From assembly GCF_000702945.1 (NCBI RefSeq), contig NZ_JNLE01000003.1, positions 4,573,501 to 4,637,500 of the forward strand: 64,000 nucleotides of DNA, in the 5' to 3' direction. The notes below the pieces were generated by a model. It saw only the letters and a program-made list of their open reading frames with translations. It ran no database searches and was not told the origin of the DNA. The translations under genes and the position numbers were made by a program. This document shows, piece after piece, positions 25,998 to 34,103 of the stretch (position 1 is its first letter; every line of letters starts with the position of its first letter). The stretch comes from Clostridium sp. KNHs205 (GTDB taxonomy: Bacteria > Bacillota > Clostridia > Lachnospirales > Lachnospiraceae).

Positions 25998-26241
25998 ATT
26001 TCAGGCGAATTGTTCAATACAAAAAGAAACGAATGTGCCTATGGAAAGGCATTAGAAGTCCTTTTCTCTGGATATTTTATGCTATATTATAAAACAGATT
26101 GTCTGAGTACACATAGTGTACTCATGCGTAGCGAGTTATCTGTTTTGTAATATGTCAAGCATAAAATATCCAGAGAATTAGGACTTCTTATGCCTTGGAA
26201 TCGAAACATGAGTTCTTTTTGTATTGTACAATTTGCCGTCC
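25998..26241. mobile_element. MITE-like hairpin element, copy B
   Basis: This is an inverted copy of the element at 16704-16927. Shared tracts include GGCATTAGAAGTCCTTTTCTCT and its partner AGAGAATTAGGACTTCTTATG. The ends are GGC[G/A]AATTGT[T/A]CAATAC and the outermost bases match copy A as well (GGACGGC, GCCTGAAAT). The centre differs: between TGTCTGAG and GCGAGTTAT copy B carries about 20 extra bases containing the palindrome-like TACACATAGTGTA. No coding capacity is present. Confidence 0.8.
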
Positions 26242-26285
26242 CCTTTGTAAAAAACTATCCATCTTATGCTCACATCATAATGTGT

Positions 26286-26354
26286 AAAAAAGGTTCCTGC
26301 AGCCAGTAAGTCTAAGCCTGACAGGCTGGCCTTACAAAAGCTTCAAGAACCTTA
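26286..26354 (-). terminator. large structured terminator of fakA
   Basis: On the minus strand AAGGTTC and GAACCTT close a structure containing the inner palindrome AGCCTGTCAGGCT, followed by TTTTTT. It lies 41 bases past the fakA stop and is unusually long for an intrinsic terminator. Confidence 0.75.
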
Positions 26355-26394
26355 TTATAATATATTATGAACCAGAGGATGAAGCTTACATCTC

Positions 26395-28095
26395 TTATTC
26401 TACTGACAGTACATAGTAATAAATAGGCTGACCACCAAAATGAACTTCTACATCAGCTTGCGGGAAGGCTTCTCGTATACGCTCTGCTAAAGCTTCAGCA
26501 GTCTCCTCCGTTATTTCTTCACCATAATAGAGGCTAATCAATTCAGAATCATCATCTGTCAGGCCGCTTACCAGTCCAAAGGTAGTTTCTTCAATATCAG
26601 TGCCCACGGCAAGAATCGTCTTCTCATCAAGACCCATGATATTCCCCTGCTTGATTTCTTTTCCGTCCAGATTCGTATCCCTTACCGCATAAGTTACCTG
26701 TCCACTCTTTACTTTCTGCATTTCTGCAGTCATACGGGTTTCATTTTCCTCTGCTGTCTTATCATGGACATAATTTATTATTGCTGTAATACCCTGAGGC
26801 ACTGTTTTTGTAGGAATAACAATAATATTCTTATCCTGAGTAAGCTCTTTTGCCTGCTGTGCTGCCAGGATAATGTTGCTGTTATTGGGAAGGATAAAGA
26901 TATTCTTAGCATTAACAGCTTCAATTGCATTTAGCATATCTTCAGTACTGGGATTCATTGTCTGTCCGCCGGCTATAATATAGTCAACTCCCAGACCTTT
27001 AAAGATTTCATTGATTCCTTCTCCGATGGAAACTGAGATAAAACCAACTTCCTTGGCAGGCTGTTCCTTCACCTGTTCTTTTACTTTCTTTTCCTCAGCC
27101 TGCTTCTTAGCAAGATTTTCGGCATCTTTTATCAGTCTTTCATGGTGTTCTTCCCTCATGTTATCGATCTTCATTCGGGAAAGTGACCCAAAGGTTAACG
27201 CTTTCTGAATGGCAAGTCCAGGATCATTGGTATGTACATGAACCTTGACAATCTCATCATCTGATACAACTACCAGGGAATCACCAATAGACTCAAGATA
27301 TGATTTAAATTCCAAGTCGGTTTTCTCATTATATTCTTTTTCAAGCATTATAATAAATTCAGTACAGTAACCGAATTTAATATTGGCAGTATCAATATTT
27401 TCTCTGTTAACAGGTGTTTCTGAGCCGCTGGCAGCATTTCCATGCTCACTGCCTGGAGCCTGGTCAAAATCTATCTCCTTACCAAGAAGCGCATCATATG
27501 CACCCTTTATTATTTCAAGGAGTCCCTGGCCGCCGGAGTCTACTACTCCTGCTTCTTTTAATACAGGCAGCAGATCAGGTGTATGTGCAAGTACTTCTTC
27601 CATATGTTTTATGATCTCACTGCAAAAATATTCAATATCATCAGTTTCTGCCGCAAGAGCTGCAGCTTTCTCAGCACCGCCTCTGGCTACTGTAAGAATA
27701 GTTCCTTCCTTAGGCTTCATAACTGCCTTATATGCAGTCTCAACCGCTTTAGAAGCAGCTGTTGCCAGCGTCTGTGTGTTAAGCTCCTGGTAATCTTTGA
27801 TTTCCTTGCAAAAACCTCTGCATAACTGAGACAGGATAACGCCTGAATTACCTCTGGCACCTCTTAGGGATCCGCTTGAAATAGCTTTGGACAGACCTTC
27901 CATTGTAGGGTTCTCCATTTGGCTTACATCACGTGCCGCAGACATAATGGTCAATGTCATGTTGGTACCAGTATCACCATCCGGTACAGGAAATACATTC
28001 AGTTCGTTGATATATTCTTTCTTTGCTTCAATGCTTTTTGCTCCCGATAAAAACATCTTCCGGAGCATATTGGCATCTATATTATTAATAACCAC
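26395..28095 (-). CDS. fakA: fatty acid kinase FakA (YloV, DAK2-domain)
   Basis: The N-terminal DAK2-like ATP domain shows ELNVFPVPDGDTGTNM, SLRGARGNSGVILSQ and AGVVDSGGQGLLEI, with the two aspartates that bind magnesium and ATP. The C-terminal part (from about 320) is the FakA middle and C-terminal region. FakA phosphorylates fatty acids held by FakB proteins so that they can enter phospholipids. The gene follows yloU by 31 bases, the conserved rpmB-yloU-yloV order. Length (566) is normal. Confidence 0.93.
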   Translation of the reverse strand: MVINNIDANMLRKMFLSGAKSIEAKKEYINELNVFPVPDGDTGTNMTLTIMSAARDVSQMENPTMEGLSKAISSGSLRGARGNSGVILSQLCRGFCKEIKDYQELNTQTLATAASKAVETAYKAVMKPKEGTILTVARGGAEKAAALAAETDDIEYFCSEIIKHMEEVLAHTPDLLPVLKEAGVVDSGGQGLLEIIKGAYDALLGKEIDFDQAPGSEHGNAASGSETPVNRENIDTANIKFGYCTEFIIMLEKEYNEKTDLEFKSYLESIGDSLVVVSDDEIVKVHVHTNDPGLAIQKALTFGSLSRMKIDNMREEHHERLIKDAENLAKKQAEEKKVKEQVKEQPAKEVGFISVSIGEGINEIFKGLGVDYIIAGGQTMNPSTEDMLNAIEAVNAKNIFILPNNSNIILAAQQAKELTQDKNIIVIPTKTVPQGITAIINYVHDKTAEENETRMTAEMQKVKSGQVTYAVRDTNLDGKEIKQGNIMGLDEKTILAVGTDIEETTFGLVSGLTDDDSELISLYYGEEITEETAEALAERIREAFPQADVEVHFGGQPIYYYVLSVE

Positions 28096-28126
28096 AAATT
28101 TATTCCTCCTTAACAGTAATTCTCCG

Positions 28127-28483
28127 CTAGTCTATGACTCTTACGCCTTCGACAAAAATATTTATTTTAATAACTTCCATACCGGTAAATTCTTCTACCT
28201 TGTATTTAACATTACTGATTAAGTTCTCAGCTACAGCCGAAATACTTACTCCATAAGATACAATGATATGCAAATCAATAATTATTTTATTATCTTCCAG
28301 CAAAATGTTTACACCATGCTTCAAACTTTCCCGCATCAGAAGTTTTACAAGTCCATCCTTCATGTTGACAGATGCCATGCCTACTACACCAAAACACTCA
28401 ACTGCTGATGAACCCGCATACTTAGCAAGCACATCGTTATCTATTGATACTTCACCGATTTTTGTATTCATATGTCCCTTCAT
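28127..28483 (-). CDS. Asp23/Gls24 family protein (YloU)
   Basis: The ATG at 28483 (MKGHMNTKIGEVSIDNDVL) has GGAGG seven bases upstream and gives 118 residues, the normal size; the longer frame from 28534 is unsupported. The pattern GEVSIDNDVLAKYAGSSAVECFGVVGMA followed by beta-rich DLHIIVSYGVSI is the Asp23 domain. These small proteins are envelope-stress or membrane-associated factors; in Firmicutes this copy always precedes fakA. The conserved pairing implies a link to fatty acid uptake, though the mechanism is unknown. Confidence 0.92.
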   Translation of the reverse strand: MKGHMNTKIGEVSIDNDVLAKYAGSSAVECFGVVGMASVNMKDGLVKLLMRESLKHGVNILLEDNKIIIDLHIIVSYGVSISAVAENLISNVKYKVEEFTGMEVIKINIFVEGVRVID

Positions 28484-28843
28484 TGGAATCCTCCATTCTA
28501 TTAATTTTAACCATGGCAAATACTCACAAAGCAAAAGCCAATGGTAAGCTATCTATTCACTCTTCCATTCCTTTCTATTATAACCTTTTTTTAAGTAAAA
28601 TGGAATACTAATTTTATTCATAAGGCTCTATGTACGCTATTTTTTATATAATGCTCTTTTGCACCAAAAGCCCTCCGAAAGCTCAATCAAAATTCACTTT
28701 GTTATTATTAGTTATATTATGCCATAATTTTTTCTAATTATAATATAAAGAAAAAATTATATGCATATATTGGCTAATATAAGCTATAAATTACTATTCA
28801 CAGTACTTTTCCGTACTTCTTATTTGTTAAATGAGGTTAGCCT
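28484..28843. other. AT-rich intergenic region between yloU and the 45-aa gene
   Basis: This spacer separates the divergent yloU and the small membrane gene. It contains several TATAAT-like words on both strands (for example around 28710-28745), so divergent promoters are likely, but I cannot choose among them. No hairpin or RNA gene stands out. Confidence 0.4.
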
Positions 28844-28981
28844 ATGAAGAGAATGATTGGTTTTATCCTTTTCTGGATAGCTGTAGGTATGACTATTATG
28901 TTGTTTATCACAAATGGTGTCATAGCCGTATGCATTATTATCCTGCTTCTTATACTTGGATACAATTTATTTGCCTGTTAA
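28844..28981 (+). CDS. 45-residue two-helix membrane peptide
   Basis: The frame starts at an ATG with GAGG eight bases upstream and encodes 45 residues. These form two hydrophobic segments (MIGFILFWIAVGMTIMLFI and VIAVCIIILLLILGYNLF) joined by a TNG turn. A strong terminator follows 40 bases after the stop. Similar small hairpin membrane proteins are common in Lachnospiraceae, but I cannot name a function. The combination of ribosome-binding site, hydrophobic design and dedicated terminator makes it a real gene. Confidence 0.72.
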   Translation: MKRMIGFILFWIAVGMTIMLFITNGVIAVCIIILLLILGYNLFAC

Positions 28982-29020
28982 AGAAACGTCAGGTATTAAT
29001 AAATTCATCTGATATAGACA

Positions 29021-29060
29021 GAAAATAAGCCTGCTGTTACCAGCAGGCTTATTTTCTTAT
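29021..29060. terminator. 16-bp perfect hairpin terminator
   Basis: GAAAATAAGCCTGCTG and CAGCAGGCTTATTTTC pair perfectly around TTAC. The A- and T-rich outer ends give U-tracts on both strands, so it can end the 45-residue gene (+) and possibly rpmB (-). Confidence 0.85.
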
Positions 29061-29124
29061 GCATTTGATACAAAGTGATAAAAATCGGGACCAACGGTTG
29101 TCCGGAGGTCCTAATTAATAAGTA

Positions 29125-29310
29125 CTATGCACGTTCCACTTTACCAGATCTCAGACATGAAGTACACACATAAGTTTTCTTTGCTGCACCGTTAACCAGA
29201 ATCTTAACAGACTTAACATTAGCCTTCCACATCTTATTTGATCTTCTATGAGAATGACTCACAGCATTTCCAAAGTGAGCACTTTTTTCACAAATTGCAC
29301 ATTTAGCCAT
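29125..29310 (-). CDS. rpmB: 50S ribosomal protein L28
   Basis: This 61-residue protein has the L28 pattern: CAICEKSAHFGNAVSHSHRRSNKMW and a second CxxC pair in YVCTSCLRSGKVERA, so it is the zinc-binding form. The ATG at 29310 has GGGAGGT seven bases upstream; a GTG three codons earlier overlaps that site and is not preferred. A small stem TCAGGC/GCCTGA (29342-29356) lies in its leader. It begins the rpmB-yloU-fakA order, interrupted here by the opposing 45-residue gene. Confidence 0.97.
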   Translation of the reverse strand: MAKCAICEKSAHFGNAVSHSHRRSNKMWKANVKSVKILVNGAAKKTYVCTSCLRSGKVERA

Positions 29311-29415
29311 TAAAAGCACCTCCCTAGGTATATTCTAAGTCTTCAGGCAACGCCTGATGGACCTGCAAACAAAAACTATTTTAACAGATGAAAAGCTATA
29401 ATGCAAGCAGAATTT

Positions 29416-29820
29416 TTACTCATTTAAATTTGATTGCTTTTTTAATGCTTCATTTACCTTATCTGTTACATCTTCCACGGGTTTTTCTTTTTTGAACTTA
29501 TTGAGAACATCCGGTACTAAATCAAGAATTTTGGTTACGCTGTCCTGATTCTTGACATTGACAAGTCTTGTGGAACCGTTTTGGATTACCAATACCGCAC
29601 TGGGAGTAATCTTACCACCCATACCACCGCCGGCATTGCTTTTGCCGGAATCTTTTGAAAAAGCACCTGCACCTACTCCGAAGCTAACATCTACCAGAGG
29701 CAGGATAATCGTGCCGTCGTCAAATTTTACCGCATCACCTACTACGGTCTTCGTTGTTATGAAACTATCCATTCCTTTAAATAGAGATTCAACTGTGTTA
29801 TTAAAATTGTTATCTGCCAT
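29416..29820 (-). CDS. GerW family sporulation protein (YtfJ)
   Basis: The 134-residue protein has the GerW/YtfJ pattern: VESLFKGMDSFITTKTVVGD, a Gly-rich GVGAGAF...GGGMGGK stretch and ITPSAVLVIQNG. In Bacillus the protein is made in the forespore and affects germination. The start codon overlaps the stop of the upstream DUF2953 gene (TAATG), so the two are translationally coupled, exactly as for Bacillus ytfI-ytfJ. Confidence 0.93.
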   Translation of the reverse strand: MADNNFNNTVESLFKGMDSFITTKTVVGDAVKFDDGTIILPLVDVSFGVGAGAFSKDSGKSNAGGGMGGKITPSAVLVIQNGSTRLVNVKNQDSVTKILDLVPDVLNKFKKEKPVEDVTDKVNEALKKQSNLNE

Positions 29821-31187
29821 TAAAATTCCTCCTTCAATGTTTGAAAGTTTTTGATCAGTGTTTTGATATTACGATTACGTATAACCTTTATGCCTATTAT
29901 CAGCAGAATCAAAGACTGTATTCTTCCTCTGCAGTAAAAGTCTCCTTTTATTACTTCATTTTCAAAGTCCGGAATAATCTTTACGGAGTTACCGTATATT
30001 CCCATAAATGCAGCTGCTACTCCAAGTATCTGTCCGGTGGAACTTGGGTCTCCTGTACCAAATTCTATATTGGCTATGACCTTTCTGGGTTTGATATGCC
30101 TTAATATTCCCTTTAAATTGTTGTATCCATATTTTAATCCAAGCTTATTATTCTCATCCTGGAAGAAAACTTTCACCAGACTGTATTTATCATATAATTG
30201 TTTGAATTTATCAGTTATATTATCCGTTTTAAGTTTTATACCGGTAAAAAAGTCTTTGATTTTGATAAATATACTTTTTAACTTATGGAAGAACCTTTTG
30301 AAAGCGTTGAAAATCCCTTTTTCTTTCATTTGCTCCCGGGAGTCTTCGATACCGTTTTGCTTTTCTTTTAGTACTGTTTCATTTTGCTCTATACCTATTT
30401 GCTGTATATCTATTTTCTTAATATCTTTTTGTCTTGTATCTGTTTGTTTTATATCTAATTGTTTTATCTCTTTATTCTCTATATCTTTTAGCTTTTTTTC
30501 ATTTTCCTGTATTTCAATTTCAAATATTTTATCTGAATCAGTCTTCAGCCCCTGTTCTTCCTCAGCTGCTGCCTGGTCCATCGGATTATTCTTACTTAAC
30601 TGGATTGTTTCTGAACTAAGGTTAGTATCTTCCTCCTCAACCGATCCGGTAACCGCCTCGGCTTCAGCGCGGGATATTCTTGTCAATTCGGCTCTGGTAG
30701 CTTTATCCGATATATTCCTTGACGCATTATCAGCCATCAAGGATGGCTCGGGCTTCTTTAAGCTGTTGTCATCATTCACTTTTTCATCCTGGGAATGAAC
30801 TTCTTCTTTTATAGTACGAGTTCTCCTTTTAAAGGAAAAACGCACCTTCTTATCTTTCTCCGGTATGTCTTCTTTCTTACGATTGCTGTCATATATTATT
30901 CTTCCAAAAATCCTTAATCTCATTCGCAAATTGATTTCTGCTTCTTCAGTATTTACCAAACTGTCCGTTAATGCAAAGTCTTTTGTATTATATTCAGCTG
31001 AAAACGAGATTATCCTTAACAGCCAGGAAACTCTTGCTGCGGCTTTCAGCTGATCATGGTACTCTGCTTTTAATTTATATCGGATAGGTACAAGCAAAAC
31101 AATCAGGATCAGAGCAATCAGTAAGCCTAAAAGGGAGGCAAGAATTATACCTATTATTTTTAACACCAGTAAAACAATGTGGAGCAT
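29820..31187 (-). CDS. DUF2953 protein with repetitive linker (YtfI-like)
   Basis: An N-terminal membrane helix (residues 5-33) is followed by a DUF2953-type region (YKLKAEYHDQLKAAARVSW...) and, near the C-terminus, FGTGDPSSTGQILGVAAAF with ...DFYCRGRIQSL, both typical of this family. It differs from Bacillus YtfI in length (455 against roughly 230) because a charged linker occupies about residues 100-310. Part of it repeats short DIK/DIQQ-type units (KDIENKEIKQLDIKQ and onward). DUF2953 has no known reaction. The pairing with gerW suggests a sporulation or germination role. Confidence 0.85.
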   Translation of the reverse strand: MLHIVLLVLKIIGIILASLLGLLIALILIVLLVPIRYKLKAEYHDQLKAAARVSWLLRIISFSAEYNTKDFALTDSLVNTEEAEINLRMRLRIFGRIIYDSNRKKEDIPEKDKKVRFSFKRRTRTIKEEVHSQDEKVNDDNSLKKPEPSLMADNASRNISDKATRAELTRISRAEAEAVTGSVEEEDTNLSSETIQLSKNNPMDQAAAEEEQGLKTDSDKIFEIEIQENEKKLKDIENKEIKQLDIKQTDTRQKDIKKIDIQQIGIEQNETVLKEKQNGIEDSREQMKEKGIFNAFKRFFHKLKSIFIKIKDFFTGIKLKTDNITDKFKQLYDKYSLVKVFFQDENNKLGLKYGYNNLKGILRHIKPRKVIANIEFGTGDPSSTGQILGVAAAFMGIYGNSVKIIPDFENEVIKGDFYCRGRIQSLILLIIGIKVIRNRNIKTLIKNFQTLKEEF

Positions 31188-31217
31188 ATATTCTCGGTTC
31201 CTCCTATAATAAAGCTG

Positions 31218-31526
31218 TTATTGGAAATATTCCCTTACCTTAAAATCTCCGGTATTACGGTATATTTCTTCAATCATGTCCGTTACCAATTCCTTTGCCT
31301 CGCTTGCTGAACCGGCCAGGCCGATAACCACACATTCTTTCTTTTGGTAGTAAGGAAAGCTTAGTTCATTGGCATTTATGATATCCAACAGATTATCTCT
31401 GTTGGAGGCATGGGTTATCAGATAAACAGCAAAGGTAATCTTGCCGTTTTCCAACGACCTCATAACCTTTTCCTTTCGTGAATGGATACTATCACCAAGA
31501 TAAAGCTTGTCCGCCCATTTAATCAT
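31218..31526 (-). CDS. conserved hypothetical protein (102 aa)
   Basis: The sequence MIKWADKLYLGDSIHSRKEKV followed by GKITFAVYLITHASNRDNLLDIINA has an alpha/beta appearance with no catalytic motif. I believe it belongs to a group found mainly in Lachnospiraceae, but I cannot name it. The start may be at 31526 or at 31538; an AAAGG lies one base before the first and thirteen before the second, so neither spacing is ideal. It precedes the DUF2953-gerW pair by 30 bases, likely in one transcript. Confidence 0.65.
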   Translation of the reverse strand: MIKWADKLYLGDSIHSRKEKVMRSLENGKITFAVYLITHASNRDNLLDIINANELSFPYYQKKECVVIGLAGSASEAKELVTDMIEEIYRNTGDFKVREYFQ

Positions 31527-31624
31527 ATATATAACCATGCCTTTCTACTTATGATTCCTGGTTTTTTCTGGAATAATCCCTCTAACGTGTACATTATACC
31601 ACAGTTATATTGGAAAAATACAGT

Positions 31625-33076
31625 TTAATTCTCAAAAAATGACTGTATAATACGTATACAGGCTGTTTTCTCAGCCTTATCCTGGCACTGATCCAGGCTG
31701 TTTTCGATAAATTCCTTAATCTCTGCCTGATTCTTAAAAAACACCGGAAGTTTAGAAAGAGTATTTGCCATAACAGCCCTAACAACTGAACGTTCACTTC
31801 CCGCAAATAAATCACCAAGCTCTTTTAAGACCTCTTCCTGGGTTTTGCTTATAAGCGCATCATCCACTTTATCCTTGCTCTCTGCTTTATTAAGGTCTAT
31901 AAACAGACTGCTGGAGAGCAGCTTCTCAGACAGCAGTAAACAGGAAAATACTCTGCCCAACATCATACTTTCCAGAAGTTCTCCGTACCTGCTGTTAATT
32001 TCCGGAAGATAAGCCTCTAACTGACTTACCTCATCTATTAATATTTCTTGTTTCCCTTCCGTATAAGAGAGCTTCTCCTCCAGTTCTTCGCTCAATGCTG
32101 TTAATTTCTCTTCCAGGAACTTGGTATTAATCCCATCTATAATATACCTTAATTTATCTCTGTCCTGGGGCAGAATGAGGTATTTCATCTCACCTTTTAA
32201 ATTCTCAAGCTTATATCCGCCTTCCATATAAATATAGGGTGAGGACAATAACATAACATACAGATTATTGATACACTCCTGAAGACCAAAGTAATAATCT
32301 ACTCTTTTGTTGATATATTCTGCTGATTCTTCCAGTAATTTCGTCAGTTCCTCATAACGTTCTTTCGTAATATCCTTGTAATTCTCATCAATAAATTCTT
32401 TTCTCAAATTCATGAGATAAGGATATTCCTTCATTTCCTCTGTATTGTACAGCATGGAACAGGTTCTTATCATATACAGAAAGCTCTCCAGAGAACTTAT
32501 ATCACCATCTTTATAAACCGAAATACTGTTCTTTAAAAGTTCAAAGTATTTTTGCCTGGTCATTCTGATAGGAAGCTGCCCAAGGACTTCTTTGATTTTA
32601 CTATTAACTATAACATTATCCTGGGTATCAAATATATAAGAAATGGCTTTACTTGAGAAATCTTCATCTGAAATATCATCAGTTATCTCCTTAAAGCGGT
32701 ATTCGATTCGGTTCAGTACATATTCAAATACCTGAAAGATGTCAGTATAAGCAGTCAGCACCTGCATCTTCTTAATGCAGCTGTTTCTGAGGCTGTTCAG
32801 CTTCTCAATTCCTTCCTCGGTCTTAAGACCAGCTTCACCTTTTAAGTAATATTCCTTTAACAGATTGTTAAACTCTTTTAACAATCCTTCTTCTTCCCAT
32901 CCCTCCGGATAACTTTCAGCGTAATATTCATAAAATGTATAGTAATGTATGGTGAATTTCACTTCTGCATACTGATTGTAAATATTAATAAGTTGATTTG
33001 TAAATACAGGCAGATTTCTGTCAAGCTCTTTTCCTCTCTCAATATCTTTGCATACTGCCCTTAAATGCTTATTCAT
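31625..33076 (-). CDS. large helical hypothetical protein (483 aa)
   Basis: This is a soluble, Glu- and Lys-rich, largely helical protein with no signal peptide, membrane segment or nucleotide-binding motif. Regions such as YYTFYEYYAESYPEGWEEEG and FLYMIRTCSMLYNTEEMKEYPYLMNL are aromatic-rich. I do not recognise the family. The ATG is preceded by GGAGGAAAT. It ends about 90 bases before the 102-residue gene, so they may share a transcript. Confidence 0.7.
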   Translation of the reverse strand: MNKHLRAVCKDIERGKELDRNLPVFTNQLINIYNQYAEVKFTIHYYTFYEYYAESYPEGWEEEGLLKEFNNLLKEYYLKGEAGLKTEEGIEKLNSLRNSCIKKMQVLTAYTDIFQVFEYVLNRIEYRFKEITDDISDEDFSSKAISYIFDTQDNVIVNSKIKEVLGQLPIRMTRQKYFELLKNSISVYKDGDISSLESFLYMIRTCSMLYNTEEMKEYPYLMNLRKEFIDENYKDITKERYEELTKLLEESAEYINKRVDYYFGLQECINNLYVMLLSSPYIYMEGGYKLENLKGEMKYLILPQDRDKLRYIIDGINTKFLEEKLTALSEELEEKLSYTEGKQEILIDEVSQLEAYLPEINSRYGELLESMMLGRVFSCLLLSEKLLSSSLFIDLNKAESKDKVDDALISKTQEEVLKELGDLFAGSERSVVRAVMANTLSKLPVFFKNQAEIKEFIENSLDQCQDKAEKTACIRIIQSFFEN

Positions 33077-33178
33077 TCTCGCTATTTCCTCCTGGTTCTT
33101 TCATAAAGCTTTTTGCCTTTCTACATTATACCAATTATTCCGTAATTAAACCAGTCCTCTGCAAATAAATTAGAGGAA

Positions 33179-33203
33179 AGGGGCTTTAACTGCTTAAGCC
33201 CCC
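33179..33203 (-). terminator. terminator of the esterase gene
   Basis: GGGGCTT and AAGCCCC form a stem eight bases past the esterase stop, and the minus strand continues CTTTCCTCTAATTT. A second weak stem (CCTCT/AGAGG) surrounds it. Confidence 0.65.
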
Positions 33204-33210
33204 GGATGGT

Positions 33211-34011
33211 TTATTGATTATTTCGTCTGTTCTCCATAAGCCATTTCAAAACATTCTGGATGTTTTCATCCCAGTATTTCCATTGGTGATCTCCAGGTCC
33301 TTCTTCATACCTTAAATCATATCCCAATTTCGTAAGATGAGCTTTCATTTTCACATTATGGTCATAAAGAAAATCCTCCGTCCCACACCACATGTAGAGC
33401 TTTGGCAGGGGTTTACCGGATTCCTTTAGTCTGACTGCTTCAGCAAACAGGTCATTGGTGCTGTTTTCAATCTGGTCTATGGGACCAAAGATTCCCTGCC
33501 AGAAATGCTTTTCTTCTTCTGTTTCTAATTTATTGCATAGCTGCACAACGTCCAATCCACCGGATAAGGAGGCAGCATAACCAAAGCTCTCAGAAGCAGA
33601 CAAACCAAGCTTTAAGGCTCCGTAGCCGCCCATTGACAATCCTGCCGCATAATTATCTTCTCTTTTCTCCGACAGATTATTAAAAAACGAACGGCAAATT
33701 TCAGGTAATTCTTTTGATATGTATGTCTGGTACCTGTTTCCCCAGGCCATATTCGTATACCAGCCCAGATGAGTGGTGGGCATTACAACTGCAATCCCCA
33801 ATTCACTAACATAACGTTCAATGGAAGTCCTTCTCTGCCATATTGTATGATCATCACTCATACCATGAAGAAGATACAAGGTAGGTATTTTCCCCCCGCT
33901 CTTTCTTCCTTCCATCCCAATCTGCCCCTTTGTCTGCTGAGGCAGGATTACATCCATCTGCATACACATCCCTAAAACATCCGAAAAGAAATCAACATGT
34001 AATAACGCCAT
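33211..34011 (-). CDS. esterase of the FrmB/esterase D family
   Basis: The enzyme is an alpha/beta hydrolase of the putative-esterase family (PF00756 type). The ATG at 34011 (MALLHVDFFSDVLGM) has GGAGG six bases upstream, giving 266 residues; the longer frame adds a hydrophobic tail with no site. The oxyanion segment is LYLLHGMSDDHT, the nucleophile elbow is GLSMGGYG, the acid is in WCGTEDFLYDHN and the histidine in GDHQWKYWD. Relatives act on short acyl esters such as tributyrin or acetylated xylo-oligosaccharides. The latter would fit this fibre degrader but is not shown. Confidence 0.9.
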   Translation of the reverse strand: MALLHVDFFSDVLGMCMQMDVILPQQTKGQIGMEGRKSGGKIPTLYLLHGMSDDHTIWQRRTSIERYVSELGIAVVMPTTHLGWYTNMAWGNRYQTYISKELPEICRSFFNNLSEKREDNYAAGLSMGGYGALKLGLSASESFGYAASLSGGLDVVQLCNKLETEEEKHFWQGIFGPIDQIENSTNDLFAEAVRLKESGKPLPKLYMWCGTEDFLYDHNVKMKAHLTKLGYDLRYEEGPGDHQWKYWDENIQNVLKWLMENRRNNQ

Positions 34012-34045
34012 ATTTCCTCCTAAATATAAATTTATGATTATAAAA

Positions 34046-34083
34046 ACAGACAGATAATTAGTCATTAACTTCTATCTGTCTGT
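34046..34083 (-). terminator. terminator of the rhomboid-like gene
   Basis: ACAGACAGATA (34046-34056) and TATCTGTCTGT (34073-34083) pair perfectly around a 16-base loop, and the minus strand continues TTTTATAATC. It lies between the rhomboid-like gene and the esterase start, so the two are separate transcripts. Confidence 0.75.
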
Positions 34084-34103
34084 GCGAATCGTATTTATGG
34101 TAT

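Noticed and set aside
27383..27793. 136-codon frame antisense to fakA.
   Set aside because: It has no ribosome-binding site and lies wholly inside a well-conserved gene on the other strand.
30037..30798. 253-codon frame antisense to the DUF2953 gene.
   Set aside because: It is a Phe/Ser-rich shadow of the Lys/Glu-rich repetitive linker on the other strand and has no start signal.
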